A DNA stretch of 64,000 nucleotides, taken from contig NZ_JAVAMA010000013.1 of NCBI RefSeq assembly GCF_030730875.1, forward strand, positions 62,001-126,000, written 5' to 3'. Positions 33,365 to 42,295 of this stretch are shown here, one piece after another. The DNA comes from Sphingomonas sp. DG1-23. GTDB taxonomy: Bacteria > Pseudomonadota > Alphaproteobacteria > Sphingomonadales > Sphingomonadaceae. The position numbers were made by a program, and so were the translations under genes. Under the pieces are notes generated by a model that searched no databases, had not been told where the DNA came from, and worked only from the letters and a program-made list of their open reading frames with translations. Each line of letters begins with the position of its first letter. The first letter of the stretch is position 1.

Positions 33365-35956
33365 ATGATGGCAGACGCTCAGACCGCAACCCAGGCGCCC
33401 CATGTGACGCGCCGCGACGATTACCGCGAACCCGATTGGCGCGTTCCCGAGATTGCGCTCGACTTCGATCTCGATCCCGCCGCGACGCGGGTGCGCACGA
33501 CCTTGTGGGTCGAGCGCAACGGGACGCACGATCGTCCGCTGCGGCTGGACGGCGACGGGCTGACTGCGCTCAGCGTCAAGGTCGACGGTGTCGAGGTGGC
33601 GGGCTGGACGATGGACGGCCCCAACCTCGTCGTGCCGCTGAGCGGTGCGGCGCACACGATCGAGACCGAGGTCGAGATCGCGCCCGAGCGCAACACCCAG
33701 TTGCAGGGGCTCTATGCGTCGGGCGGCATGCTGTGCACCCAGTGCGAGGCCGAGGGCTTCCGCCGGATCACCTTCTTCCCCGATCGGCCCGACGTGCTCA
33801 GCCGCTACAAGGTCAAGCTGACCGCCGACAAGGTTCGCTTCCCGGTGCTGCTGGCGAACGGCGACCCGATCGCCAAGGGCGATCTCGAAGGCGGGCGGCA
33901 CTGGGCCGAATGGCACGATCCCTTCCCCAAGCCGAGCTATCTGTTCGCGCTCGTCGCGGGCGACCTCGTCGCCAACCGGGGCAATTTCACGACCATGTCG
34001 GGGCGCGACGTGCAGCTCGGCATCTGGGTCCGCGCCCCCGATCTGGCCAAGACCGATCACGCGCTCCACGCGCTCAGGCTGAGCATGGCGTGGGACGAGA
34101 AGGTCTATGGCCGCGAATATGATCTCGACGTTTTCAACATCGTCGCGGTCGACGATTTCAATTTCGGGGCGATGGAGAATAAGGGCCTCAACGTCTTCAA
34201 CAGCCGCTACATCCTGGCGGACCCCGATACCGCGACCGATTATGATTACGACGCGATCGCCGCGGTGGTCGCGCACGAATATTTCCATAATTGGTCGGGC
34301 AACCGCGTCACTTGCCGCGACTGGTTCCAGCTCTCGCTGAAAGAGGGCTTCACCGTCTTTCGCGATCAGAGCTTCTCGGCCGACCAGGGCAGCGCCGCGG
34401 TGAAGCGGATCGAGGACGTGCGCGGGCTGCGCGCGTCGCAATTCCCCGAGGATGCCGGCCCGCTCGCGCATCCGGTGCGCCCCGACGAATATATCGAGAT
34501 CTCGAACTTCTATACCGCGACGATCTACAACAAGGGCGCCGAAGTCATAAGGATGATGGCGACGATCCTCGGGCCGCAGAAATTCCGCGCCGCGACCGAC
34601 CTCTATTTCGATCGCTTCGACGGCACCGCCGCGACCTGCGAAGATTTCGTCCAGTGCATGGAGCAGGCCGGCGGAGTCGATCTGACCCAGTTCCGCCGCT
34701 GGTACAGCCAGGCCGGCACCCCGCGGGTCTCGGCGACGCTCGCGCAGGAAGGCGGCCGCGCCCGGCTGACGATGCGCCAGCTGGTTCCGCCGACTCCGGG
34801 CCAGCCGGTCAAGGAGCCGATGGTCCTGCCGTTGAAGCTCAAGCTGTTCGGCGGGTTCACCGGACGGGCGATGTGCGAAGAGCAACTCATCCTGCTCAAG
34901 GACGAGACGCAGGAGCTGCTGTTCGAGAATTTGTCCGAGACGCCGGTTCTGTCGATCAATCGCGGCTTTTCCGCGCCGATCGTGGTCGAGACCAATCGCA
35001 CCGCGAAGGACCTCGCTTTCCTGTCGGCGCACGACGACGATCCGTTCGCGCGCTACGAGGCGATGCAGCAATTGATGCTCGACACGTTGGTGGCATCGGT
35101 CACCAACGGCACCGCCGATCACGCGGCGGCGATCGAGGCGGTACGCAACACGCTGCGCGACGCGGCGCTCGACCGGGCGTTCGTCGCCGAGGCGGTGCTG
35201 CTGCCGTCGGACAGCTTCATCGGCGACCAGATGGCGGTGGTCGAGCCCGAGGCGATCTTCCGCGCCCGCGAGGCGCTGCGGCAGGATCTGGGCAAGGCGC
35301 TCGCGACCGAATGGCGCGCGGCCTATGAAGGCAGCCTCGCCAACCGTTTCGAATATTCGCCCGCCGCCAAGGGTGCGCGGCGGCTCAAGACGGTTTCGCT
35401 CGGCTATATCGCCGCGAGCGGGGCCGCGGACGCCGATCAGCTGGCGTTCGACCAGTTCAGCAATGCCGACAATATGACCGACCGGCAGGGTGGGATGACC
35501 ACCTTGGTCAACGGCGCCTCGCCGCTGCGCGAGGCGGCGCTCGAGGCATTCTACCGGCGCTATCAGGGCAATGGCCTCGTGCTCGACAAATGGTTCCAGG
35601 CGCAGGCGCTGTCGACCCGCGAGGATACCGCCGAGGCCGTCGAGCGGCTGGCCGCGCATCCGGACTTCACGCTCTCCAACCCCAATCGCGCGCGTTCGCT
35701 GATCGGCGCGTTCAGCGTCAACCAGCGCGCCTTTCACCATGTGTCGGGGCGCGGCTATCGCTTCGTCGCGGACCAGTTGATCGCGCTCGACAAGTTGAAC
35801 CCGCAGACCGCCGCCAAGCTGGTCCCGCCGCTCGGCCGCTGGAAGCGCTTCGACGAGGGTCGCGCCGCGAAGATGCGCGCCGAACTCGAGCGGATCGTGG
35901 CGACGCCGGGGTTGAGCAAGGACATGTTCGAACAGGCGTCGAAGTCGCTGGATTGA
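33365..35956 (+). CDS. pepN: Aminopeptidase N
   Basis: An 863-residue M1 zinc aminopeptidase of the E. coli PepN type, cytosolic (no signal peptide). The exopeptidase motif GAMENKGLNVFNSRY sits before the zinc site VAHEYFHNWSGNR, with the third ligand in SLKEGFTVFRDQSF. Later blocks (RMMATILGPQKF, FRRWYSQAGTP) and the helical C-terminal domain match the family in order. The start at MMADAQ or the next Met is chosen over an earlier ATG in the divergent promoter region. Ends just before a repeat cluster. Confidence 0.96.
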   Translation: MMADAQTATQAPHVTRRDDYREPDWRVPEIALDFDLDPAATRVRTTLWVERNGTHDRPLRLDGDGLTALSVKVDGVEVAGWTMDGPNLVVPLSGAAHTIETEVEIAPERNTQLQGLYASGGMLCTQCEAEGFRRITFFPDRPDVLSRYKVKLTADKVRFPVLLANGDPIAKGDLEGGRHWAEWHDPFPKPSYLFALVAGDLVANRGNFTTMSGRDVQLGIWVRAPDLAKTDHALHALRLSMAWDEKVYGREYDLDVFNIVAVDDFNFGAMENKGLNVFNSRYILADPDTATDYDYDAIAAVVAHEYFHNWSGNRVTCRDWFQLSLKEGFTVFRDQSFSADQGSAAVKRIEDVRGLRASQFPEDAGPLAHPVRPDEYIEISNFYTATIYNKGAEVIRMMATILGPQKFRAATDLYFDRFDGTAATCEDFVQCMEQAGGVDLTQFRRWYSQAGTPRVSATLAQEGGRARLTMRQLVPPTPGQPVKEPMVLPLKLKLFGGFTGRAMCEEQLILLKDETQELLFENLSETPVLSINRGFSAPIVVETNRTAKDLAFLSAHDDDPFARYEAMQQLMLDTLVASVTNGTADHAAAIEAVRNTLRDAALDRAFVAEAVLLPSDSFIGDQMAVVEPEAIFRAREALRQDLGKALATEWRAAYEGSLANRFEYSPAAKGARRLKTVSLGYIAASGAADADQLAFDQFSNADNMTDRQGGMTTLVNGASPLREAALEAFYRRYQGNGLVLDKWFQAQALSTREDTAEAVERLAAHPDFTLSNPNRARSLIGAFSVNQRAFHHVSGRGYRFVADQLIALDKLNPQTAAKLVPPLGRWKRFDEGRAAKMRAELERIVATPGLSKDMFEQASKSLD

Positions 35957-36012
35957 GCGTTTGGTTGGAAGGCGCATCCCCACAAGAAGTAAGAAGGGCG
36001 CACTGCACCCGT

Positions 36013-36192
36013 CGTCACCCCGGACTTGTTCCGGGGTCCACTCCTCCACGGGTCCATTCGACTCGACTCTTACCCTGACCTCTCCGACAGCCCGGCTTGG
36101 CCCGGTGGACCCCGGAACAAGTCCGGGGTGACGGATTGATTGGTTTCGGATTGCGCCTTCGCTTGAGATCCCGGCTTTCGCCGGGATGACGG
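36013..36192. repeat. Paired palindromic repeats between pepN and phoD
   Basis: CGTCACCCCGGACTTGTTCC and GGAACAAGTCCGGGGTGACG are 20-base outer arms enclosing about 80 bases (36013-36133). A second hairpin, ATCCCGGCTTTCGCCGGGAT, follows at 36168-36187 just before the phoD stop on the other strand. The 236-base gap between these convergent genes holds nothing else that I can see. Confidence 0.8.
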
Positions 36193-37806
36193 CTAGGCCA
36201 TCACATTCCGACCGCGCTGCACCACCGCGGTATGGCCCACCCGCGCTGCGGGATTCCGCGTCAGGATCGTGTCCATGAACACCCAGTCGTTCGAGGCGCG
36301 CTCGGGAGTCAGGGTCAGCGCCATATAGCCGCGGCGGCTGGTGTCGCACCATTTGAGCTCGGGGTTGGTCGCGATCAACGCGGCGGCGATCACTTTGGGA
36401 TCGGTCGCGTTGCCGCCTTCCTGACCCGGCGAAGTGACGCTGTGCCCGGCAAACTCGACTCCGGCGGGCTTGCCGTCCCGGGCGAGATCGAATGCCCAGG
36501 CATTGTGGCTGTCGCCGCACAGGACGAGCAGATTGGCGCCGGCCGCCTGCGCCGCGCCGAGGAAGCGCGTGCGGCTGGCGGGGAAGCCGCCCCAGCCGTC
36601 GAGATCGGCGGGGATGCCGATCTTGCTGGCGAGCACGCTGTTGCGCGCCGATTGACGTGCGCTGTCGGACGCATCGGGTTTGAGCCATTCCAGAGATTGT
36701 TCGGGCCGGCGCAATTTGCCCATGATCGTGCCGAATTGCGCGACCTGCCATTTGCGGCCGCTGCGCACCGAACGCGCCATCGCATGGGCGAGCCACACTT
36801 CCTGCTCGCTGCCGAGCATCGTCCGGGTCGGATCCTGCAATGCCCCGTCGCGGAATTCGGCGAGCGCGGCGGCGGGGTTCGCCGTGCGGAAGAGCGCCCC
36901 GACCCCGAGCTCCTCGCTGCGCGCGATCAGCCGGGTCTCGGTGCGGAACAAGGTCGCCAGTCCGCCGATGTCGTAGCTGCCCCAAGGCGTTTCCGAAACC
37001 GGCATCCATTCCTTGAACGCCTGCAGCGCCGCGGCCTTGCGGGTGCTCCACAGGCCTTCGAATTCGGGCTGATGGTTCTGCGCGCCGGCCTCGCGCGAAT
37101 TGTTGGTCGATTCGTGATCGTCCATCTGGACGAGCATCGGCTTGAGGCGGTGGAGCGCCTGCAGATCGAGATCGGCGCGATAGCTGGCATAGCGCAGGCG
37201 ATAATCGGCGAGATGGACCATTTCGCTCACCGGCTCAGGCCAGCGCCCGTCGACCGCACCGCTTTCGGGCGCGTAGCCGCCTTTGGCATATTCGTAGAGA
37301 TAGTCGCCGAGATGGACCCACAGGTCGATGTCGCTGCGCGCGGCGGCATGGGCATAGGCGTTGAAATAGCCGAAGGGCAGGTTCGAGCAGGAGAAGATCG
37401 CGATGCCGAAGCGGCGGACATCGCCTTCGGGCAGGGTTTGCGTCCGGCCGACGGGCGAAAAACTGCCGTCGGGGGCGACGAAGCGGTAGAAATAGCGCGT
37501 TCCGGGGGCGAGACCCTGCACGGTGATCTTGGCGGTATGGTCGCGCCAGGGGCCGGTGGTCAGCTCGCCGCCGCTCAGGATGCGCGCGAAATCCTCGGTG
37601 GACGAGACTTCGGCGCGCAGTTTCGCGGGGCCGCCTTCCTTTGGCACGTAGCGCGTCCACAGCAACATCGTGTCGGGGCCGGGCTCGCCGCTGGCGACCG
37701 AATGGGTGAAGCCGCTGCTCGGCTGGCCCAGCGCGAAGCCGGGGATCGACAGTGCGGCGAGCCCGAAGGTGCCGGTCAGCAGCAGGTGGCGGCGATCGAT
37801 GTTCAT
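36193..37806 (-). CDS. PhoD-like alkaline phosphatase
   Basis: A 537-residue metallophosphatase. The N-terminus NIDRRHLLLTGTFGLAALS is a twin-arginine signal, fitting export of a folded metalloprotein. HSVASGEPGPDTMLLWTRYV starts the family domain; ALFSCSNLP-like FSCSNLPFGYFNAY, HLGDYLYEYAKGG, QMDDHESTNNS and LVLCGDSHNAWAFDL supply the metal-binding Asp, Asn and His residues. PhoD enzymes cleave phosphodiesters and monoesters. Only a weak half-site CTGTCAC lies upstream, so phosphate control is not shown. Confidence 0.93.
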   Translation of the reverse strand: MNIDRRHLLLTGTFGLAALSIPGFALGQPSSGFTHSVASGEPGPDTMLLWTRYVPKEGGPAKLRAEVSSTEDFARILSGGELTTGPWRDHTAKITVQGLAPGTRYFYRFVAPDGSFSPVGRTQTLPEGDVRRFGIAIFSCSNLPFGYFNAYAHAAARSDIDLWVHLGDYLYEYAKGGYAPESGAVDGRWPEPVSEMVHLADYRLRYASYRADLDLQALHRLKPMLVQMDDHESTNNSREAGAQNHQPEFEGLWSTRKAAALQAFKEWMPVSETPWGSYDIGGLATLFRTETRLIARSEELGVGALFRTANPAAALAEFRDGALQDPTRTMLGSEQEVWLAHAMARSVRSGRKWQVAQFGTIMGKLRRPEQSLEWLKPDASDSARQSARNSVLASKIGIPADLDGWGGFPASRTRFLGAAQAAGANLLVLCGDSHNAWAFDLARDGKPAGVEFAGHSVTSPGQEGGNATDPKVIAAALIATNPELKWCDTSRRGYMALTLTPERASNDWVFMDTILTRNPAARVGHTAVVQRGRNVMA

Positions 37807-37967
37807 GGCGTGGAGGGTCCCCTTCGTCGCAAAGCCTGTACGCGAAACTTGGCGGGTTCGTGACAGCGCGCCGGTGCGCGGCTAAGCAGCGGCGAGGTCG
37901 TTCGCAAATAACTGGAATTTCGCATGCACGTGTGTGCAACCGCAGCCGGGCGGGTCATTCTTAGCTG

Positions 37968-39521
37968 ATGGCAGAGGAGCGCGCCGTGGCGATGGCACGC
38001 GAACCGCGGCTGCCTTCACTTGCCGCTGCCCTCGAGGCGCTGCCGCATTGGTCGATCCTGCTGGTCGCCGCGATCGCCGTGCGCGCGGTCGCGTTCGGCA
38101 ATCCGGTGGTGCATGTCGACGAGGAATTCTATTTCCTGACCGCGCAACGGATGCTCGAGGGCGCGCTGCCTTATGTCGACATCTGGGACCGCAAGCCGAT
38201 CGGGCTGTTCCTGATCTATCTGCCGGCGGCGGCGTTCGGGCCGGTAATCGGGCTCTGGGCCTATCAGACGATGGCGCTGGCCAGCGTGGTGGTCACGGCG
38301 CTGCTGATCGCGCGGCTGGCCGAGCGCGGCGGCTGGGGCAAAGGCGGGCTGGTCGCGGGGCTGCTCTATCTGTTCATGCTCGGCTTCGGCGACGGCCAGA
38401 GCGGGCAGGCGCCGGTATTCTACAATCTGCTTACCGCCGCGGCGATGATTCTCGCGGTGCCGTGCGGCGCCTCGGCAGCGAACACCCGGCTGCGCAGGGC
38501 GCGCGCGATCGGCGCGATGGCGCTGATCGGCGTGGCGCTGCAGGTCAAATATTCGGTGCTGTTCGAGGGCATGTTCCTCGGGCTGTGGCTGCTCTGGCGC
38601 GAGCATCGGCTCGGGCGCGCGAAGGTGCGGATCGGGTGGTTCGGAGTCGAGCTGATCGCGGTGGCGATGGTGCCGACCTTCCTCGCCTGGGGAGTCTATG
38701 CCGCGATCGGGCACGGCTATGCGTGGTTCTACGCCAATCTCGGCTCGATCCTCGACCGCAACAGCGATCCGGCGCTGGAGCTGCTCGGCAACTTCCTCAA
38801 GGTGGCGCTGATCCTCGCCCCGCTGCTGGTCGTCAGCGGGCTTTCGCGGCACGTTCCGACCAGCGACGAAGGCGAGCGGCCGATCCGTGCGCTCTATTTC
38901 GGCTGGCTGATCGCATCGGTGTTCGGGCTGATCGTGTTCGGGACGTGGTTCAACCATTATGCGCTGCCGGTGATGCTGCCGGCCTGCCTGTGCTGCGCCG
39001 GGTATCTCGGCAGCGTGGCAGCGGGCCGGAGGATCGTCGCGCCGCTGCTATTGCTGGTCGCCGGCGTGGGCGGCGAGATCACCGTATGGAGCGCGAAGTG
39101 GCATCGCGGCGACGCGGAGCAGCTCGAGACCCTGGCCGAGGCGATCGGCCGCGGTCCGGGATGCCTGTACGTCTATTCGGGCAATTCGAGCCTCTATTCG
39201 CACACCGGGCGCTGCGCGCTGAGCCCGTGGGTCTATCCCAGCCATCTGACGCGCGAGCGCGAGAATGGTGCGGTCGGAGTCGATCAGTTGACCGAGATCG
39301 GCCGGATCTTCGACCAGCGGCCGGAGATCGTCGTGATGGGGCCTGCATTTTCCGGCGAGCGCATGGAATCGCGGCGGCTGGTGGCGGATCGGCTGACCGC
39401 GGGCGGCTATGCCTCGCGCGGACGCTACCCGCTCGGCAAGACGCTGCTGGAGGTCTACGCCGCGCCGGGCAGCACGGCCGGCGTCGCGTCGCCGCGCCGC
39501 GCCGCGAGAAGCCCTTCATAA
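37968..39521 (+). CDS. Polytopic glycosyltransferase, GT39/ArnT-like
   Basis: A 517-residue membrane protein with about ten helices. After helix 1 the loop VVHVDEEFYFLTAQRMLEG carries the acidic DE motif of GT-C enzymes, followed by LPYVDIWDRKPIGLFLIYL. The N-terminal half matches the PMT_2/ArnT group, which moves a sugar from a polyprenyl carrier to lipid or protein on the periplasmic side. Acceptor unknown. The start is uncertain: a second ATG 8 codons in is possible, and neither has a clear ribosome site. The last 67 bases overlap a convergent GT4 gene. Confidence 0.8.
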   Translation: MAEERAVAMAREPRLPSLAAALEALPHWSILLVAAIAVRAVAFGNPVVHVDEEFYFLTAQRMLEGALPYVDIWDRKPIGLFLIYLPAAAFGPVIGLWAYQTMALASVVVTALLIARLAERGGWGKGGLVAGLLYLFMLGFGDGQSGQAPVFYNLLTAAAMILAVPCGASAANTRLRRARAIGAMALIGVALQVKYSVLFEGMFLGLWLLWREHRLGRAKVRIGWFGVELIAVAMVPTFLAWGVYAAIGHGYAWFYANLGSILDRNSDPALELLGNFLKVALILAPLLVVSGLSRHVPTSDEGERPIRALYFGWLIASVFGLIVFGTWFNHYALPVMLPACLCCAGYLGSVAAGRRIVAPLLLLVAGVGGEITVWSAKWHRGDAEQLETLAEAIGRGPGCLYVYSGNSSLYSHTGRCALSPWVYPSHLTRERENGAVGVDQLTEIGRIFDQRPEIVVMGPAFSGERMESRRLVADRLTAGGYASRGRYPLGKTLLEVYAAPGSTAGVASPRRAARSPS

Positions 39522-40657
39522 TAGCGCATCAGCTCGACCGTGTGGTCGCGGTCGCTGCGCACCTTGCCTGCGGCGACCCTGGCGGCGGCGCGCAGGATCG
39601 CCGGCTCGCGCGCGAACATCCGGCGGATCGCATCGGCGGCCGACAGCGCATCGCGCGCGGTATAGGTCTCGGCGAACAGGGGATCGGCGATCTCGGCGAA
39701 ACCGCCTTCGTCGGGGCCGACCAGCGGCAGCCCCGAGGCCAATGCCTCCGACGCGACCAGCCCGAACGGCTCGGCATCCGAGCCGTGGATCAGGGCGTCG
39801 CAGCTCGCCATGATCCGCGACAGGCGGACGCGGTCATAGACCGGGCGGAAGATGCGGATGTGCGGGCTGCCGGCGATGCGGTCCTCGAGCTTGCGGCGCT
39901 CGGGGCCGTCGCCGATCAGGATCAGCCCGACCGGCAGATCGGTCGCCGCCGCCTCGACCGCGTCGATCACCAAAGGCCAGCGCTTTTCCTTGTGGTGGCG
40001 GCCGAGCCCGAGCAGCAGATGCCCCTCGGGCGGCAGGCCGCATTGCTCGAGCAGGGCGACGCGCAATTTCTCGTCGCGCAGATCGGGCGAGAACCAGCTG
40101 CGCTCGATCCCGAGCGGCATCGACGCATCGACGGTCATGCCGCGACGGCGGAAGCGCTTGGCGAGCGCGGGGCCGTTGGTGACGAGCGCGTCGTAATGGC
40201 CGAGGAAGCGGTTCATGTAGCGCGTGTACCAGGCGAAGGCGTTCTCGACCTGGATGGGCGAGGCGACGCTGTCGAGCCAGCGCTGCGGATAGGCGCCGAT
40301 CTGGTCGCCATGCGCGAAGAACACCTTGAGCGATGGGCCCTTCCACCTCGCCACGGTCCAGGCGGGGAGCCAGGGCGAGCTGCATTCGAGGATGTCGGGC
40401 TGGAGCTGGTCGAGCAGCTTCCACACCGGCTCGTCCTTGACGAAGATGCAGTAATTGCGGTCGAGCACCAGGGCCGGCGACTTGACCCAGAGGATACGGC
40501 CGCCGCCCGGGCGATCCTCGACACCGTCCTCGAGCGCGGGAGCGATGACGGTCAGCTCATGGCCCATATCGGCCATGATGCCGATCTTGCGATCGATATA
40601 GGTGCGCACCCCGCCGCCGGTGGGCGAATAGAATTCGTTGACGTCGACGATGCGCAT
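39455..40657 (-). CDS. Glycosyltransferase family 4
   Basis: A 400-residue GT-B enzyme. The N-terminal acceptor lobe begins MRIVDVNEFYSPTGGGVRTY with the GGG loop; the donor lobe has LLLGLGRHHKEKRWPLVIDA and the GT4 motif HGSDAEPFGLVASEALASG, where the E-x7-E pair binds the nucleotide sugar. It is cytosolic or membrane-associated and probably builds a surface glycan or glycolipid. Upstream on the same strand are a DUF2141 gene and a multi-helix membrane protein, forming a three-gene unit. The 3' end is antisense to the GT39-like gene for 67 bases. Confidence 0.9.
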   Translation of the reverse strand: MRIVDVNEFYSPTGGGVRTYIDRKIGIMADMGHELTVIAPALEDGVEDRPGGGRILWVKSPALVLDRNYCIFVKDEPVWKLLDQLQPDILECSSPWLPAWTVARWKGPSLKVFFAHGDQIGAYPQRWLDSVASPIQVENAFAWYTRYMNRFLGHYDALVTNGPALAKRFRRRGMTVDASMPLGIERSWFSPDLRDEKLRVALLEQCGLPPEGHLLLGLGRHHKEKRWPLVIDAVEAAATDLPVGLILIGDGPERRKLEDRIAGSPHIRIFRPVYDRVRLSRIMASCDALIHGSDAEPFGLVASEALASGLPLVGPDEGGFAEIADPLFAETYTARDALSAADAIRRMFAREPAILRAAARVAAGKVRSDRDHTVELMRYYEGLLAARRGDATPAVLPGAA

Positions 40658-40668
40658 GCTCCGCCTCC

Positions 40669-41181
40669 TCAGTCCAATGGGCCGAAGCCGCCGAGACCCT
40701 TCAGATACTGCGCGCGCACGGTGATCTGGCCGCCATTGGCGGGAACGTTGACCAGAGCCTGACGCACCTTGGGGCGGCTGCGGCCGAGCCGCTGGTTGCT
40801 CGGAAAGCCGGCGCCGTCCTGCCAGAAATTGAACTTGTTCTTGCCGTCGCGGTCATGGGTGAACAGCAACGCCCATTGCCCGGCGCTCGGCGCGCGGATG
40901 CACAAGGTGACCGGGCCCGAGGCGGGGGTGGGCGCCCAGATGCGGCGCATCTGCTTGCCCTCGGCCTTGATCGTGCGATCGTCCTTGAGGAAATCGGCTT
41001 CGTTGCCCGGATAGATTTCAAGCTTGAGCCGGCCGCCGCGATCCTTGAGCCCGGTGACGTTGACGTAGAGCTTGGGGCCGACGCCGTGCGCGCACGAGCC
41101 GTCGAGCGGGTCCTGCGCGCGGGCGGCGCCGGGCAGCGCCAGCGCGGCGAGCGCGAGGGAGAGAAGAGCGGGGCGGATCAT
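40669..41181 (-). CDS. DUF2141 family exported protein
   Basis: A 170-residue protein with a signal peptide (LLSLALAALALPGAARA). LYVNVTGLKDRGGRLKLEIY near the start and ALLFTHDRDGKNKFNFW later are DUF2141 hallmarks, a beta-sandwich periplasmic or secreted family of unknown function. A pair of Cys (GSCAHG and TLCIRA) may form a disulphide. Its ATG overlaps the stop of the upstream membrane protein gene (ATGA), and the GT4 gene follows 11 bases after its stop. Confidence 0.88.
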   Translation of the reverse strand: MIRPALLSLALAALALPGAARAQDPLDGSCAHGVGPKLYVNVTGLKDRGGRLKLEIYPGNEADFLKDDRTIKAEGKQMRRIWAPTPASGPVTLCIRAPSAGQWALLFTHDRDGKNKFNFWQDGAGFPSNQRLGRSRPKVRQALVNVPANGGQITVRAQYLKGLGGFGPLD

Positions 41182-42164
41182 TGCTTGTTCCTCGTGATCA
41201 ATGCGTGCGCGCTGAAGCCCGCGATCAGTGCGACATGGGCGAGCAGGGTCAGCGCCGCGATCAGCGCCATCAATTCGGAAAGGGCTTCGCCTTGCCCGAT
41301 CACCACGCCGGCGATCGTCGCGAAGGCGACTTCCTTGTTGGGGACCAGAGGCAGGCGCCAGACGAGCAGGCGGCCGGCGGCCATCAACAGCCAGAAGCCG
41401 ACCGAGACCTGCGGAAGCGCGAAATGCCACGCGACCGCGATCAGGAACGAGCCGGTCAGGATGCGCGCGCAATGGACGCCGAAGATCCACCACAAGGTGC
41501 CGCGCGGCAGCGAGAACACCCGCCGCGAGAAGATCATGAACGGCAAGGAGGTGGCGACGATGATCGCGATCGAGCCCCACACCCAATTCTGCTGGACATG
41601 GGTGAGCAGGCCCATGCCGAACGGCGCGGCGAGCAGGATCATCGCCAGGGTGACCATGTTGCCGGCGATCGCCGACAAGATCGTCACGTCCTTGACCGCG
41701 CCGAACGGGGCCGCGACCATCTGGGTGCGCTGGCGCGCCCAGGCGTAGAAATAGGCCTCGCCCGAATAGCCGATCAGGACTTCGTTCGAGATGCGCTTCT
41801 TATGCAGCGCGGCCATTCCCGCCAGCGGGATGTTCCACAGCCGCTTGAAGATGATGTAGTCGAAAGTCGGCGGGCCGAGATAATAAAGCGCGAAGGCGAG
41901 ATAAAAGAACGGGCTGGTCGGCAGCCGCCGCGACAGCCCGGCGAGCCCCGAATCGAACAATTCGTGCGCGAGCGCGCCGATCATCAGCAAGGTGAGCGCG
42001 CCGCCGAGCAGCATCGGCCAGCGGCGGCGGATCTTTTCGACGGGTTCGAGCCCGGCAAGGTCGGGCGCGCCCGACAACGGGGCTTCGACAGCGCTGGTGT
42101 TCACCGAAGCCTCCACTGCTGGTTCATTCACTGGGTCATGTTCCGCTGCAGACACGTAAAACAA
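41178..42164 (-). CDS. Polytopic membrane protein, flippase-like (UPF0104-type)
   Basis: Up to 328 residues. After an acidic N-terminus of about 45 residues there are seven or eight helices, beginning WPMLLGGALTLLMIGALAHE, with FYLAFALYYLGPPTFDYIIF and PFGAVKDVTILSAIAGNMVT. The pattern resembles the lysylphosphatidylglycerol synthase transmembrane/UPF0104 group, often found beside glycosyltransferases. The start is unsure: the first codon is a TTG lacking a ribosome site, and GTG codons 3, 11 and 16 codons on are alternatives. Coupled to DUF2141 and a GT4 gene downstream. Confidence 0.65.
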   Translation of the reverse strand: MFYVSAAEHDPVNEPAVEASVNTSAVEAPLSGAPDLAGLEPVEKIRRRWPMLLGGALTLLMIGALAHELFDSGLAGLSRRLPTSPFFYLAFALYYLGPPTFDYIIFKRLWNIPLAGMAALHKKRISNEVLIGYSGEAYFYAWARQRTQMVAAPFGAVKDVTILSAIAGNMVTLAMILLAAPFGMGLLTHVQQNWVWGSIAIIVATSLPFMIFSRRVFSLPRGTLWWIFGVHCARILTGSFLIAVAWHFALPQVSVGFWLLMAAGRLLVWRLPLVPNKEVAFATIAGVVIGQGEALSELMALIAALTLLAHVALIAGFSAHALITRNKQ

Positions 42165-42178
42165 ATATCACTTTGTTT
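42159..42178. promoter_or_regulatory. AT-rich inverted repeat in divergent region
   Basis: AAACAAA-TATCAC-TTTGTTT is a perfect 7-bp inverted repeat with a 6-base centre. It is the most AT-rich spot in a very GC-rich window and lies between the divergent membrane-protein and GT4 genes. An operator for both is possible; no regulator can be named. Confidence 0.35.
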
Positions 42179-42295
42179 CCGCGTCTTGCATCGCCTCCCC
42201 GAAATGCGCGCCCGTGCGGAGATGGCGGATTGACAGCAGAATGCGGTTTATTGCGGGGGCGATTTGGGCCTAAGGATGGCAAACCGCAAGGGCAG

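Noticed and set aside
33284-37051. A reverse-strand open frame of over 1200 codons across pepN and part of phoD
   Set aside because: It is antisense to genes with complete catalytic motifs and reads as His/Arg/Asp/Glu-rich random sequence. Long antisense frames are expected in such GC-rich DNA.
37840-37880. Possible PHO box upstream of phoD
   Set aside because: Only one CTGTCAC half-site is recognisable; the second 7-base repeat is missing.
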